In this document: positions 1 through 11,195 of the stretch, piece by piece | How the letters are laid out: every line of letters begins with the position of its first letter | How positions within the stretch are numbered: the first letter of the stretch is position 1 | Assembly: GCA_947179155.2 (NCBI GenBank) | Contig: OX359265.1 | Coordinates: forward strand, 6,882,108-6,946,107 | Reading direction: 5' to 3' | Source of the DNA: Hedera helix | Lineage: Eukaryota > Streptophyta > Magnoliopsida > Apiales > Araliaceae | Length of the DNA: 64,000 bases | Program-made: the position numbers and the translations under genes | The notes under the pieces: model-generated | Databases searched by the model: none | Told to the model about the DNA's origin: nothing | The model's input: only the letters and a program-made list of their open reading frames with translations

Positions 1-133
1 GGTTTGTTGTGTTGATTGTTTGGGGGTTAGAGTTTTTTGTTGATCGGGCGTTTGCTGGGTCTTCTTGTGAGGGGGGTTCGGCATGCATCTGGCTGAGACT
101 TAGAAAAATGGGAAGTTTTTTGTTTTTTGGCTT

Positions 134-1324
134 TCATAATCTTCCTAAGCTCCGACTCAGACATGTTAAAAACACTTCGTTTTTTGGACGTGTCCGAGTT
201 TTTTTTGGAAACCTCCGAAGATGGGTCGGCCGAGACTGTTGAGATATTTGGGGGGTTGACTGAAGAGGGTTGTGGGTTAGTCTGGGGGGCAGACTCTGTT
301 TGGGGTTTTCTCCCGACGTTGCCGAAGAGCTGAAGTTCCTCGGTCTTCGGATCAGGGGTTCAGCAGGGGGTTCAGATTCCTCCGAAGAGGTTGGAGATTG
401 TATGAAGATTGGCCCCTCCTGGGTTTGTCCTCGGACAATCGGGGGTGGATCGGCTGCGTTCCCTTCCGAACTGCGAAAAAGCACTACTGCACAAAAGATG
501 GGTAAGGATGAGATGCACAGATTAAAATACATTAACTTTTACAAATGATTGGAATACTTACTTCCATGCGTGAAAAGCCAGTCGGTGTCGGAAAGGAGAT
601 TGTTAGACCAAAGGTCGGTCGGCATTGTGGAGAGAAGTTTCTCGAGGTCGGCTTCCCGAACGTCCTTGATGTGGTCAAACCCTAGGGACAATTTGCTCAG
701 TTCTCCCCAGGGTGATAGCAGAACGGTGTCCGTTCCTCGGAGGAAGAACCACGATGAGTGCCATCCTTTGTTGCTATGAGGAGTGGCCATCCAAACCTTC
801 CGATTGGCGTATCGGGTCAAGACCTTGAAACCCTTTTCCTTGGAGTTGATGAGTTTAAAATAGCTCAGGAACAGATCCAGGGCTGGTTCGACATCCTGGT
901 CTTTACAGTGAGCAATAAAACAAATGAGGTGGATATAAGAATTAGGGACTAGTTGGGAAAACCCGATTCCTATAAAACCTAGAAACTCGGTGATAAAAGG
1001 ATGGAGGGGGAATTGGACGCCGTGTTTGAGGGTCCAAGATGGAACTCCAATCCAGCCTCCCTCGAGTCGCCAGTACATTCTTTCCTGAGGTTGGGGAACT
1101 CGGAGCTCATACTGGAGAGGAATCTGGTATTCATGGCGGAAGGATTCAAGCTGGGCAGGGGTTATGGATGAGGGAGTATTTGCTGCAGGGGCATCTTTAT
1201 AAATTCGACGGATAACATTCTCTTTCTCCCAATCAAATATAGATTGGGCTTGGGAAGAAGAAGCTTGACCTTGGGTTGCCATGGATTCCGAGGAGAGAGA
1301 CTCTTGGGGATTTTTCTGAGACAA
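134..1324 (-). CDS. Antisense spliced ORF of the gypsy element, PF04195-like (Transposase_28)
   Basis: The first exon (1324-562) starts MSQKNPQESL and carries the family pattern: IPLQYELRVPQPQERMYW near residue 70, then FPLHPFITEFLGFIGIG and QLVPNSYIHL. At 561 a strong donor (GTAAGT) follows CATGGAA. An acceptor (TTTTGTGCAG) lies at 487, and joining 562 to 486 keeps the frame open into a Ser/Pro-rich exon that runs to a stop at 134. The unspliced frame instead ends at 539. This family is known from antisense ORFs of plant gypsy elements; its function is unknown. The second exon may extend through further introns. The splice is my inference; the reading frames are seen directly. Confidence 0.6.
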
Positions 1325-1606
1325 GGAAGGTGAGAAAAATAGGGATTTCAGAAAGTGAGCAGTGTGTCAGGAAGGAGACTTCTGAAGCTTTTATAGATGA
1401 AAATAAGACATATAGGTGTCAGTTTTGGGAGTGTAGAGAGGCGCACAAAGATCAAATGGAAGCTATTTTTGGGGGAACGTGATGGGAGGATGATGGTCGT
1501 GTGCCAGACGTGAGGACTGTTTGGATGTAATCAATTACGAGGGAAGTAAGAATGTTTGAATTACTCTCCTATTTAAGGCTCTTAAAAATAGGAGAGTGGG
1601 GGGCAA

Positions 1607-2139
1607 TGTTGGGTTGAGATAGTTTGGGCCCAGAGTTGGACTGACCCATACTAATTTATTGGGGTTATCCCTATTATTATATTGGGTTGGGCCTGATAGA
1701 TTTAATTAATGGACTCTTTATTTTGAGGTATGGATTGTTTGGAAGAGGGAGAGCCCGTTTACTTAGAAGATGAAGAGTCTGCTTGGGTGATAACGGTTGT
1801 CTGAAAGAGGGACGTTTATTTGGTTGATTAATGCTTGTAATTATGGTTGCCTGGGCATATAAAAGGGGCAACAGAAAAGATCTAAAAAACTAACTTCTAC
1901 TTACTATTCATATACAGAACCCTTTTTCCAGCATACAAACTCTCTACTATCACAGAAACCTGTAATCATCACTCTTATTCTAGTGAATTACTCTCTTTCC
2001 CCGTGGTTTTTTCCCAGTTGGGTTTCCACGTAAATTTCTGGTGTTCCTACAGTGATTTCTTTGAGTTATTTGTGTTTGACGTTTAATTTTGCTCGTTATT
2101 TTGTGATTTAAGCGGGTGTTACAAAATTTGGCGTTAACA
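1607..2139 (+). repeat. 3' LTR of the gypsy element
   Basis: It begins TGTTGGGTTG right after the polypurine tract and ends ...GGCGTTAACA, giving TGTT/AACA inverted ends. A TATA-like CATATAAAAGG at about 1856-1866 would start transcription rightwards. An alternative end at 2123 (GTGTTACA) is possible. The 5' LTR is outside the window, so the boundary rests on terminal motifs only. Confidence 0.6.
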
Positions 2140-2989
2140 AAATCCATTTGTTTTATAATTTTTACGTAATTTTAAAGTAAGTAAGAGGTTTGATAGATTA
2201 CTATTCACAAATAAGTTTTTTCATAATTCATACTTGCTTGAAAATTTTTTGACGCGTTATAGTTAATTCTTAAATTTTAATTGCCTATGCATGTCCAAAT
2301 TAATTATAAAATTAGTAAATTAAAAAAAGTAATAATTAAAACCATAGTTAATTTTAATTGCACTTAATTGATTTATTTTTTGAATTATTTACGCCAAACC
2401 AGTGGTGTAATTTGAGTTATAACAATAATAGATATTGAATTATTTGTTATGTTTATTGTCCAGTGATTTTGGATTCCTATATTGTTTCTTTATTATTAAT
2501 TTTCAACTTTTAGTTAGTTTAGTTATTATTTTTAATTGTAGTTAATTAAATTCTCTTTCTTTATTTTTAATTCGTCGTAAATACATATTAAAGATATTTT
2601 AAATTAATCTAATATTTGTGGTTGTACCTGTCGTTGTTAGTTTTTCTATCTAAAACTGTGCACCTACACTTACATAATATTTTTACATCAATAATAATTT
2701 TTATTTCTCCAAAAATGACTTATAAATTAATTAATTTTAACCAAATATAAAAATTATTTTATTCTTATTTTAATAATTTTTATATTTTATCTTAATTTAT
2801 AAGTCATTTTAAATTTTAAAATAAAAAATAAGTCCTCCCCAACACGCAACACTGGACAAAGGCTGTAACAGATGCTGAAAATACAAAAATCACCCGAATT
2901 TAACTTCATCGTGTCCGGTTAATTGATAACTGAATTTGTTACTACTTCTTTTCAATTGAGCTCTGTATCGAACATTTTCCCATCATTTA
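2140..2989. other. AT-rich intergenic spacer, promoter side of KDSA
   Basis: No ORF or recognisable repeat is visible. The sequence is strongly AT-rich, with a local inverted repeat of 'ATGACTTATAAATTAA' type near 2714-2810. The right part (about 2830-2990) becomes less AT-rich and leads into the KDSA 5' untranslated exon. Confidence 0.5.
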
Positions 2990-3710
2990 TAATCATATAG
3001 ATAGATTAAACTCACGTAAAGGTCACTCTCACAGTGTCACCAGATTGATCTCAGATCTCGGAAGCCACCAAGGTACATTTCTTCCTCAATTTCTGCCATA
3101 TATATAAAAATTTATATATATATGTCTGTATGTATGTATATTTTGTAAGGATATTGCCTCTAAGTTTTTGATTTGGGTTCGTCATTGCTCCCTGGGTTGA
3201 ATTATCAGAGTTTATGACACAGTCGATTTTTTTTCAGGGATAATTAATGAATGTATATACTCCTTGTGTATAAGTAGACGTAACCAAATTTGTTAACTTT
3301 ATTTACTGCATAGTAGATCCAAACAACTGACTCTCAAATCCATGCGTCAAGATTCTAATTCGAGTCTCAAAAACTGATTGTTAACATTGTGCTTTTTTTT
3401 GCAAAATTTCTGAAAACATTTGCAATTTTATCATTTTGGAGAATTATTTAATTGAGAGACTTGCCCAAAGTAGCATTATCCGGTGCTCTTAATCTGCCTG
3501 GGAAATCACAACTACAAATACACATAGATACACAATTTTTTAAGGTTTATTAATAATTGTAAATCATAATACAAAAAATTCTTCTTGTAGTGCTCTTATG
3601 ATTTTTTCATTTATATTGTTAGTCTAAAGATTATGTTTTGGCATCCTAAAATTGCAGCTTTTCTTTGTACAGAAAGCTTTACCTAGGTAGAGAAAAAATA
3701 GACCTCAGGG
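2990..3710 (+). promoter_or_regulatory. KDSA 5' untranslated region with a leader intron
   Basis: A non-coding exon ends ...CCACCAAG at 3072 before a GTACAT donor. A typical acceptor (AAATTGCAG) lies at 3656, and the second leader part runs to the ATG at 3711. Exon/intron texture and the position just before the KDSA start support a 5'UTR intron of about 584 bp. The transcription start is not determined. Confidence 0.55.
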
Positions 3711-6700
3711 ATGGATTCATCAACAGTATTATTCAACCAGCTCAAGGTTCGAGTGTTGTCATCTCATTGCATATTTATTTAGTTACTTGAGCTGTTTTTC
3801 CCATTTCAAAGGCATGACAATCATTTATATTTTACACTGCCAACTTAATATTTTTGTTTGCGGTTAACCTTGTAACAGTCAGCGGAACCATTTTTCTTAT
3901 TAGCCGGTCCTAACGTGATTGAATCAGAGGAGCACATTTTACGTATGGCCAAGCACATAAAGGTTATCACATCAAAGTATGTTGTCTCTCATTTATGATA
4001 CACTAAAACATGTGCACTAGAAACCATGTTTGAGTATGTTTATTAGATAAATGACGCTTTGTTAGATAGAAGAGAGAGTACAGAAAGGAAGGACAATGAC
4101 TCCTCCAAAGAAATATAAGTAGGAAAATAACGAAAAGCTAACGAAGACCTGTCAATCTCAATGAAGCATGAACATTTGAAGTAGCAACTCTATAGAAGAA
4201 TAAAAGTTTCAGTAGCCAAAGCCCGAAGCCCAAGCGAAGCAAGAAATGATACCATGTCCTAAAGAAGAGGAAAAAAGAGATGGGCTATCAAAAATCTATC
4301 ACTCCTTTTAGTGCGTATACCCTATATAACAAAAAGAGGACATGCATAAGATCTTTGCATTCCTATGCCTCCAAAGCCCCTAAACCTGACACGAAGCAAA
4401 GTGTCTAATGAGTATGGGGACACCCAGACTTCTTCAATTAACCCAACCATGCATTTGTTTCCCCGAAGGCCTTAATGGAAGATGACATATTTAGCATGTT
4501 TCTGTCTATGATATGATGTAATTTATGCTGTTGTTCTTTCTTCTTTATTTGTTTCCTGCTTATTTATATATATAAAAATGGGTTTAAATCTTTGGTGTCA
4601 ATTTACTTTTGCAAGTTTTTTTTTTCTTTCTAATTTTTTTTTTCCTTATAACTAATTTGGAGATGATTGAGATTTCACTTGTGCACTTCTAGACTTGGGC
4701 TGCCATTGGTGTTCAAGTCCAGCTTTGATAAAGCTAATAGAACATCCTCTAAGTCGTTCCGCGGTCCTGGGTTAGCTGAAGGATTGAAGGTATCATCCAT
4801 ACCGCTTTGTTCTCAGGCATTCTTTTATGAAAACTAGCTAGATACTCTAGTTTCCTTTAATCAACAACATCTTCCAAATAGTTGTGTTCCATCTGCATTT
4901 TTTTTTGCGCAGATTCTCTTACGTTTTGTGATTAGTTTGAATTCAGCAGAGAGTTTGGATATCCCATAAACATGAACAACTCTGCTGATTTCTACCTAGA
5001 TCTTGAGTTGTAACCCTAGGATAAAATTAGCGTCATCTGAATGATGATGCAAACATTTTTAAATAGTTCTTCCCAAGAACCAAAAAGTAGTAATATTCAT
5101 TGACCCCTCAATGGTTGCAGATTCTTGAAAAGGTGAAAGTAGCGTATGACCTACCAATTGTGACTGATGTACATGAAGCTAACCAGGTCAGCTTAATCTT
5201 TTCTCCTTCCTTTGACAAGTGCCAAATTTGAATTATATTGTTTCTATATAAGTTTCAATATGTCATTTATCAACACTAATAGAACTGTACTGTTTTCCTA
5301 TCTTTATGCTTTTTAATATTTGAAAATGGTGCAGTCGCTATTGAGGGTCTGTGACTTTGTGCTATTTGGAAATTTATTAGCATCAATAATACACCTCTTG
5401 TCACGTGTTGCTATTTCTATGTGTTCTTTGAAAAAAATAAAACTAAAATAAAAAAGTAAAAGATCACCTCAATAGATCATAAAAGGCTCTCACATGCACA
5501 TTTGATGACCTAAGACACCAGTTTATTTTAATGCATAATAAAATGCCTGTATATGGATGATAAGTTGATAAATACTTTTTTAACTTTACCTGTTTGTGAG
5601 GATGGTATTAGTCCCGATATTTGAAGCTCAAGCACTTAGGACAAATGAGTGACTTCATATGGTCATTTTTTTAGGAATTATAGATATGTAAAGTATATAA
5701 TATCATTATGTACTCCCTCCCTCCTATTTTAGTTGTCCCTTTTTTTTGACATGCCGAAAACACTTGTCCATAGTTATATGTTATAGCTTCATTTACAATA
5801 ATATGAATAAACAAAATTAATGCATATATTTCGATACATTGTTAGACCCTTGCCACATGCACTAAAAGAAGGGGTCAACTAAGAGGGATGGATAGAGAGT
5901 GTTTGTTATTATATCAAAGGTGTTGCTGCACTCTATTGGCAACCTTGCTATTCTCTAATGGTTGGGGAGAACACGTTGGCCCAGCATTATTATCTGAAAT
6001 TTTCTGCCCCTTTCCCTTCCATTCTGCTTTTTTATTTTATTTTTATAATTTGTAATTACTATAATACATTATTAATATGCAATGTTGATGGAAGGGCTCC
6101 TATAGAGCTGGTGTTCAACATGGCATAACTGTATTTAGCATTTCATTTTTCACAGTGTGATGCAGTTGGCCGGGTAGCAGATATAATTCAGATTCCAGCT
6201 TTTCTGTGCCGGCAGGTTAGATAATGATCTTAAGTGTTTCCACTTATCCAATGTTATCATTAGCTAGAGGTTTCATTATTCAGGGCATGAGGTTGTGTTA
6301 ATATTAGATTTTAATATGTGGTGGTTGAACTAATAGGTTTTATTGCCTATTGGAATTATAGACAGATCTCCTAGTTGCAGCTGCGCAGACTGGAAAGATT
6401 ATAAACATCAAGAAAGGCCAATTTTGTGCTCCTTCTGTAAGTGAATTCTATTTTCACCCTTCATCAGTTGAAATCTTTATAGATATGATTACTGGCTTTA
6501 AGCATTTAACTGGACGTCTAATTGGGTTCCATTTGTCATATTGATGATCAACTTTATTTACAGGTGATGACAAATTCTGCTGAAAAGGTTAGGCTGGCTG
6601 GAAATCAAAATGTTATGGTTTGTGAGCGAGGAACTATGTTCGGCTATAGTAAGTCATCTAAATTTGCCATCTTCTCCTTTATGCCTCAGTTTAATGAACA

Positions 6701-9700
6701 GTTTGATTTGGTGACTGTTTATCATATTAAAAGCCTCTTAGGATGAGTGTCAGATTTAAAACCTTAACATATCAAAGATTCAAAATGAGTCAGATTTTTC
6801 TATCTTTTGAGGGGAAGAGAGAAGGGGTAGGGGGTTTCTGCAGGCAAGATCATAAGTTGCAGAATGTTACTTATCAGATTATAGCTTTTTAAGCGTCTGC
6901 TTATTACTCACACCGGCTATCTGATAAAATCTATCTAAAATTCAAATTTTGAATATGGATTCTATAACTCAAAGTTGATGTAGGACAAGATGGAGGAAGG
7001 AACACGAAAAATAAAAATGAGAATAATAAGTTTAAAATCCATAAGCACAAGGCTTGAAATCAATAATATCAGTTCAATTTATCTATCGTAATAATATGTT
7101 ACATCAACTTATATAGGATAATAAGAAAACCCTAAATTTAACGACCAAGTAGGAGAAACCTTAAAAAAATGAAAGAGAAATATATTGATGATGCATGATT
7201 AAATAATTACTAATATAAGTAAATATATATCCTAATATTATCTACTTAATAAATTAATTATATTTAATTTATCTATAAACAATAATATAAAATAATTAAC
7301 TAATAATGTTTAATTCTCCTATTTCCATCCTCATCAAAAGTCTCAAACTAGTAACTTTCTATTAAACTTCCATGAAACTGAGCTCTTATAAGTAGCTAAA
7401 GTCTGATATAAAGCTAAAGGTATACTAATGTACTAAGCTGCCATCTTTAGAGTTTCAATTGATGCATCATTGATAAATTTCTCCTTCACTTTTTTAAGGT
7501 AATGCTTGTGCACTCTTATGTAGATGATTTAATTGTTGATCCACGAAACTTGGAATGGATGAGGGAAGCTAATTGTCCAATCGTAAGTATATTACTAGTT
7601 CTGTGCTTCATAAAGTGTAATACTTTTATTCGAATCACCCCCTTGGGTTAGCACTGTCATTTTCTGCTTATGATTGCATCCTATTTTTTGATTGTCTTAA
7701 TCATTTAATTGAAGTACTCTTATTCAGGTAGCTGATATTACACATTCATTACAACAACCTGCTGGGAAAAAGGTGTGAATCATCTTCTGACTCGTGTAAT
7801 AATTAGAGCATTGAATTGAGCAGTGTCTTTAATAGAGTATATTGGATTACGAAAGGCTCTACATTGTAACTTTCAGAAGTTGTAGATGATAAAGTCTCTA
7901 AACAAACTTGACAAGGATGAGGCAAATGAGTTCTCTTTCATAATTCTTGAAGCATCACATCAATTGTTTTAAATTGAGTGAGAAGCAGATTTTAGTGCAC
8001 TGGTCGTTGGGTGGCATGAAGGCTTAGAATATAAAGAATAGTATCGTTTGAATAGTTTCTCTTTTTGCTATAACTTTGGGCTATGTTTTTGGCAAATTTT
8101 AAGGGATTATAATCCCATGGACTATAGTCCTCAGATTAATAATCCTATCACTATTTTATCCTCTAATAAAATAGTCGTGTTTGTTTAGAGAGGGATTATG
8201 TGCGGGATAGCTAAAATAAAGGTTTTTTTGTCCTAAAAATTTTAGTACTTGGGTCATTTAACGGAAGGACTACATAATACAGGAGGAGGGGGGATTATAC
8301 AGTCCCCCATTTTGTGGGATTATATTATCCTAGGACTAATAGTTTAAAATACAAATTTAGAAATAGACATGGTACAATTTTATAAAGGACTAAATAGTCT
8401 TATTCCCTTCTTAATCATTGCAAACAAACATAGCTTTGGCTCCTTGACTTAGATATAGTACTGTAAATCAAATTTGTTTGTTTTCTTGTCGATATTACTT
8501 GGTGATATTTCTTTTTGAGTTTTTCTTTATCATATAGATGAGTGACACCTTTGCTTTCTCAATATAGTTAGAAAGTGGTGGTGTTGCCAGTGGAGGTCTT
8601 CGTGAATTAATACCTTGCATTGCAAGGACAGCAGTTGCCGTTGGAGTGGATGGAATCTTTATGGAGGTATAGGATCAGAATCTATTCTCATTAATATTTT
8701 TGTTTCTCTCCCTGATACTTAAAATCTGCTTATAGACGAATAAATAGAAAGTGATAATATGAGGTTCTCATTACTGAAAAATGGAAGCCGTCTTAGTGTT
8801 CAATAATGAAGGATAAAAAGATCTTTTTGAACTTTTGGAGATTTTCAAACTTTTACTTTGAGTCTGCAAATTTAGAGTTTGGCCAAATCACCTTTCTTTA
8901 TTCAGCTATTGGATTCCCCCCTATGTATCTTTGCTTTTGTTAGTAGCAGGAAATATGTCTTTCTCTGATTTTTTGTAATTACAGAAAGCCAAGCTTGAGA
9001 TGCCCTTGTCTTTAGTTTCCTTGTGATTCAATTGTTCTACGATTTCTTATGTCAATTCCTTTTTATCTAAAAACTGATTACTTCGAAAGTATCTGACATA
9101 TTTATTAAAGGTCCTTCTATTTATGATGCAATGCATCTGATTTGAATTCTTCAAGTTACAGTATATAAGCATCGCAAGTTTGAGAACTTGGTTCTTCAAA
9201 ACTTGGCTCGTTGAGTTTCTATCAGTGTTATTTTGTTCTGTATACTTGTGCGATTTTGGACTTCTAAAAGCATATTTATGCGTCATTTAGGTTCACAATG
9301 ATCCTCTAAATGCTCCAGTTGATGGTCCAACACAGTGGGTAAGTTTCTTGACACTGCACGAAGCTGGTAGATTATCTTATTGTGGACTAACAAATTTTTT
9401 GACTTATATGTAAACAGCCTCTACGCCATTTGGAGGAACTGCTAGAAGAGCTTGTAGCAATTGCTGTAAGTTATTCTGCCCCTCTTTTGGAATGCATGGT
9501 TACAGACTTAAAGCTCTGAGGAATACTTGTATTAAGATGTTAGGTGGAGCTAACACATTATATGCTTGACACGGCAGACGCGTGCATGATTTTTGCTTCA
9601 GCGCTTCAAACCTTGAACAGTTGGACTTGTGCTTTCTGAGTTGAGTTTGGTCATGTAATTTGACCAGTTCCATAATAAGATTTTTTTAAACAACAAGAGG

Positions 9701-11195
9701 CCTGGTTTTACACTATTGGGACACTTGTTTACATCTAATAATTGTGATGTTTGGAGATTAGCGCTTAACATAGGAAGGGCACCACTAAAATGTAGCATAT
9801 AGATGTCCTAAAAGCCATTTTTTTTTAATTCCTTCGGGATGGCTTCAAGGAAAGCATCAATAGATAAACAAATCATATGAAGAAATTCTTTATCTCTATT
9901 CTCGTGCTCTCCTAATATATGGGCATAAACTTTTGTCATCCTCAAGATTCATTGGCAACTGTATGATCATACTGTGTTTTTGTATCATTTCAAAGGCACA
10001 ATTTTGGCCCATTCAGCTTTTAAATAAACTGGAGCCTTTAACTAATTGATAGTTGGTCCTGTTTGGACTTACTTTATCTTGACATAAAAGATAATATCAT
10101 CTTGTTTCATATGCTTCTATTAATGATTTTATTCATTTATTTTTAAGGTATAGGGTGAGAAAAGTACATATTACCTATATAACTAATCAATAGTGGCTAC
10201 TTTATATCATCTTTTAACTAAAAATAATAGTGGCAACTAAGAGTGTAAACGAATCGAACTTATCCGAACAGAAATATACTTGGATTCGACTCGTAAGATT
10301 AAATTCTTAGTCGAATTTGACTCGGATTCGAATTATATTTGAAAAACTTTACTCAAATTTGACTTGACTCAAATTTTTGTTACTCAAATTTGATCGGACT
10401 CGGATCGAATTATATTCAAACTACTCGCGAACTTCAAACTCGAATTCGAGTCTCCACATAGTAACTAGTTTTATAATACATATAATTACTAATTGAACTT
10501 ATTATTTTATTTAGAAATGAGAAAATATAATTATAATTATACTTTACAAATATAAAATTATAATTAAAATTACAAATAAAAAAATAATAATAACTAGTTA
10601 TTCAAAATTTGTTTAATTGTGTATATATTATAAGAGAATGTATCGAGTATCTATTCGAATATGTATCAATCGAGTCATAATTGAAAATTCGAGTAGTTTG
10701 AATCCTAAACGAGTCGAGTATAACATTACTCAGATTCTACTCGTTTTTTTAGTTGAATTATTTTTTGTGCTCAAATTTGGATCATATTAACGAATTCGAG
10801 TCTTGCTCATATTTTTTCGAGTAGAGTCTGAATCGATTTTGAACCGTTTGGTTTGATTTACGGCCTTAGCAGCAACTCTAGGTTTACGTAGCTATGGGGA
10901 ATACCCATCATGCTATGATACATTCTACTTTGGTTTTATGAAAAAGTCACCTTCTTGGGTGCTGACCCCTCCCATGTGTTGATACGCATTTATTTAGCCA
11001 CGTTCTTAAGTTAATGTAATTTGTTGTTCCATTGCAAGGTACTAAATTTTTATTTTTTAATAAAAATTTAGTAATAATTTTTCTGCTACTAAATTCTTAT
11101 TCTTCATGTTATTTCTTTGCACTGTTGCTTTCTTAAAGAGGGTTACCAAGGGAAAACAACAGTTCAAGATTGATCTCTCTCCATTTCGTGATTAG
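3711..11195 (+). CDS. KDSA: KDO-8-phosphate synthase (2-dehydro-3-deoxyphosphooctonate aldolase)
   Basis: Condenses phosphoenolpyruvate with arabinose-5-phosphate to give KDO-8-P, the precursor of KDO in pectic rhamnogalacturonan II; the plant enzyme is regarded as cytosolic. Thirteen coding exons: 3711-3746, 3879-3976, 4693-4789, 5121-5186, 6156-6215, 6362-6436, 6564-6648, 7524-7582, 7728-7772, 8568-8666, 9291-9338, 9418-9465, 11139-11195. All junctions are GT-AG and the sum is 291 codons (290 aa), the length I recall for plant KdsA. Family motifs are clear: LLAGPNVIESEEH near residue 20, KSSFDKANRTS, FRGPGLAEGL, DVHE, IPAFLCRQTDLL, and a C-terminal DLSPFRD. Asn24 in AGPN, where metal-dependent enzymes carry Cys (AGPC), places it in the metal-independent class. 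The start lies in a short first exon, MDSSTVLFNQLK. Confidence 0.95.
5712..5901. mobile_element. Stowaway-like MITE in KDSA intron 4
   Basis: The left end reads TACTCCCTCC...TTTTAGTTGTCCC. The right end (GGGGTCAACTAAGAGGGATGG) is a degraded reverse complement of it. Length about 190 bp and the CTCCCTCC terminus are typical of Stowaway MITEs. Ends are approximate because of decay. Confidence 0.6.
8080..8434. mobile_element. MITE with GCTATGTTT terminal inverted repeats in KDSA intron 9
   Basis: Left end GCTATGTTTTTGGCAAATTT and right end ...TTGCAAACAAACATAGC are inverted copies. Both sides are flanked by TTTGG. The interior is rich in short 'GGGATTATAATCCC'-type palindromes. About 355 bp with no coding capacity. 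Superfamily not certain (Harbinger- or hAT-derived). Confidence 0.6.
10238..10868. mobile_element. Non-autonomous hAT element in KDSA intron 12
   Basis: The left end TAAGAGTGTAAACGAA and the right end TTTGATTTACGGCCTTA are imperfect inverted repeats of the hAT 'TAGGGGTGTAAA' type. They are bracketed by near-identical 8-bp repeats, GTGGCAAC (10230-10237) and GCAGCAAC (10869-10876). The 631-bp interior consists of degenerate 'ACTCGAATTTGA' repeats and encodes nothing. Confidence 0.65.

Larger units (their letters stand above)
1..2139 (+). mobile_element. 3' portion of a Ty3/gypsy LTR retrotransposon (Tat/Retand-like)
   Basis: The element reads rightwards. A polypurine tract (about 1591-1603) sits directly before a TGTTGGG terminus, the usual arrangement before a 3' LTR. 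The LTR carries a TATA-like box in the same orientation. Upstream lies an antisense ORF with a plant 'putative gypsy type transposon' (PF04195-like) sequence, which in Tat-lineage elements occurs between pol and the 3' LTR. The gag-pol region and 5' LTR would lie left of the window, so the target duplication cannot be checked. Lineage is inferred from this arrangement, not from reverse transcriptase. Confidence 0.7.
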
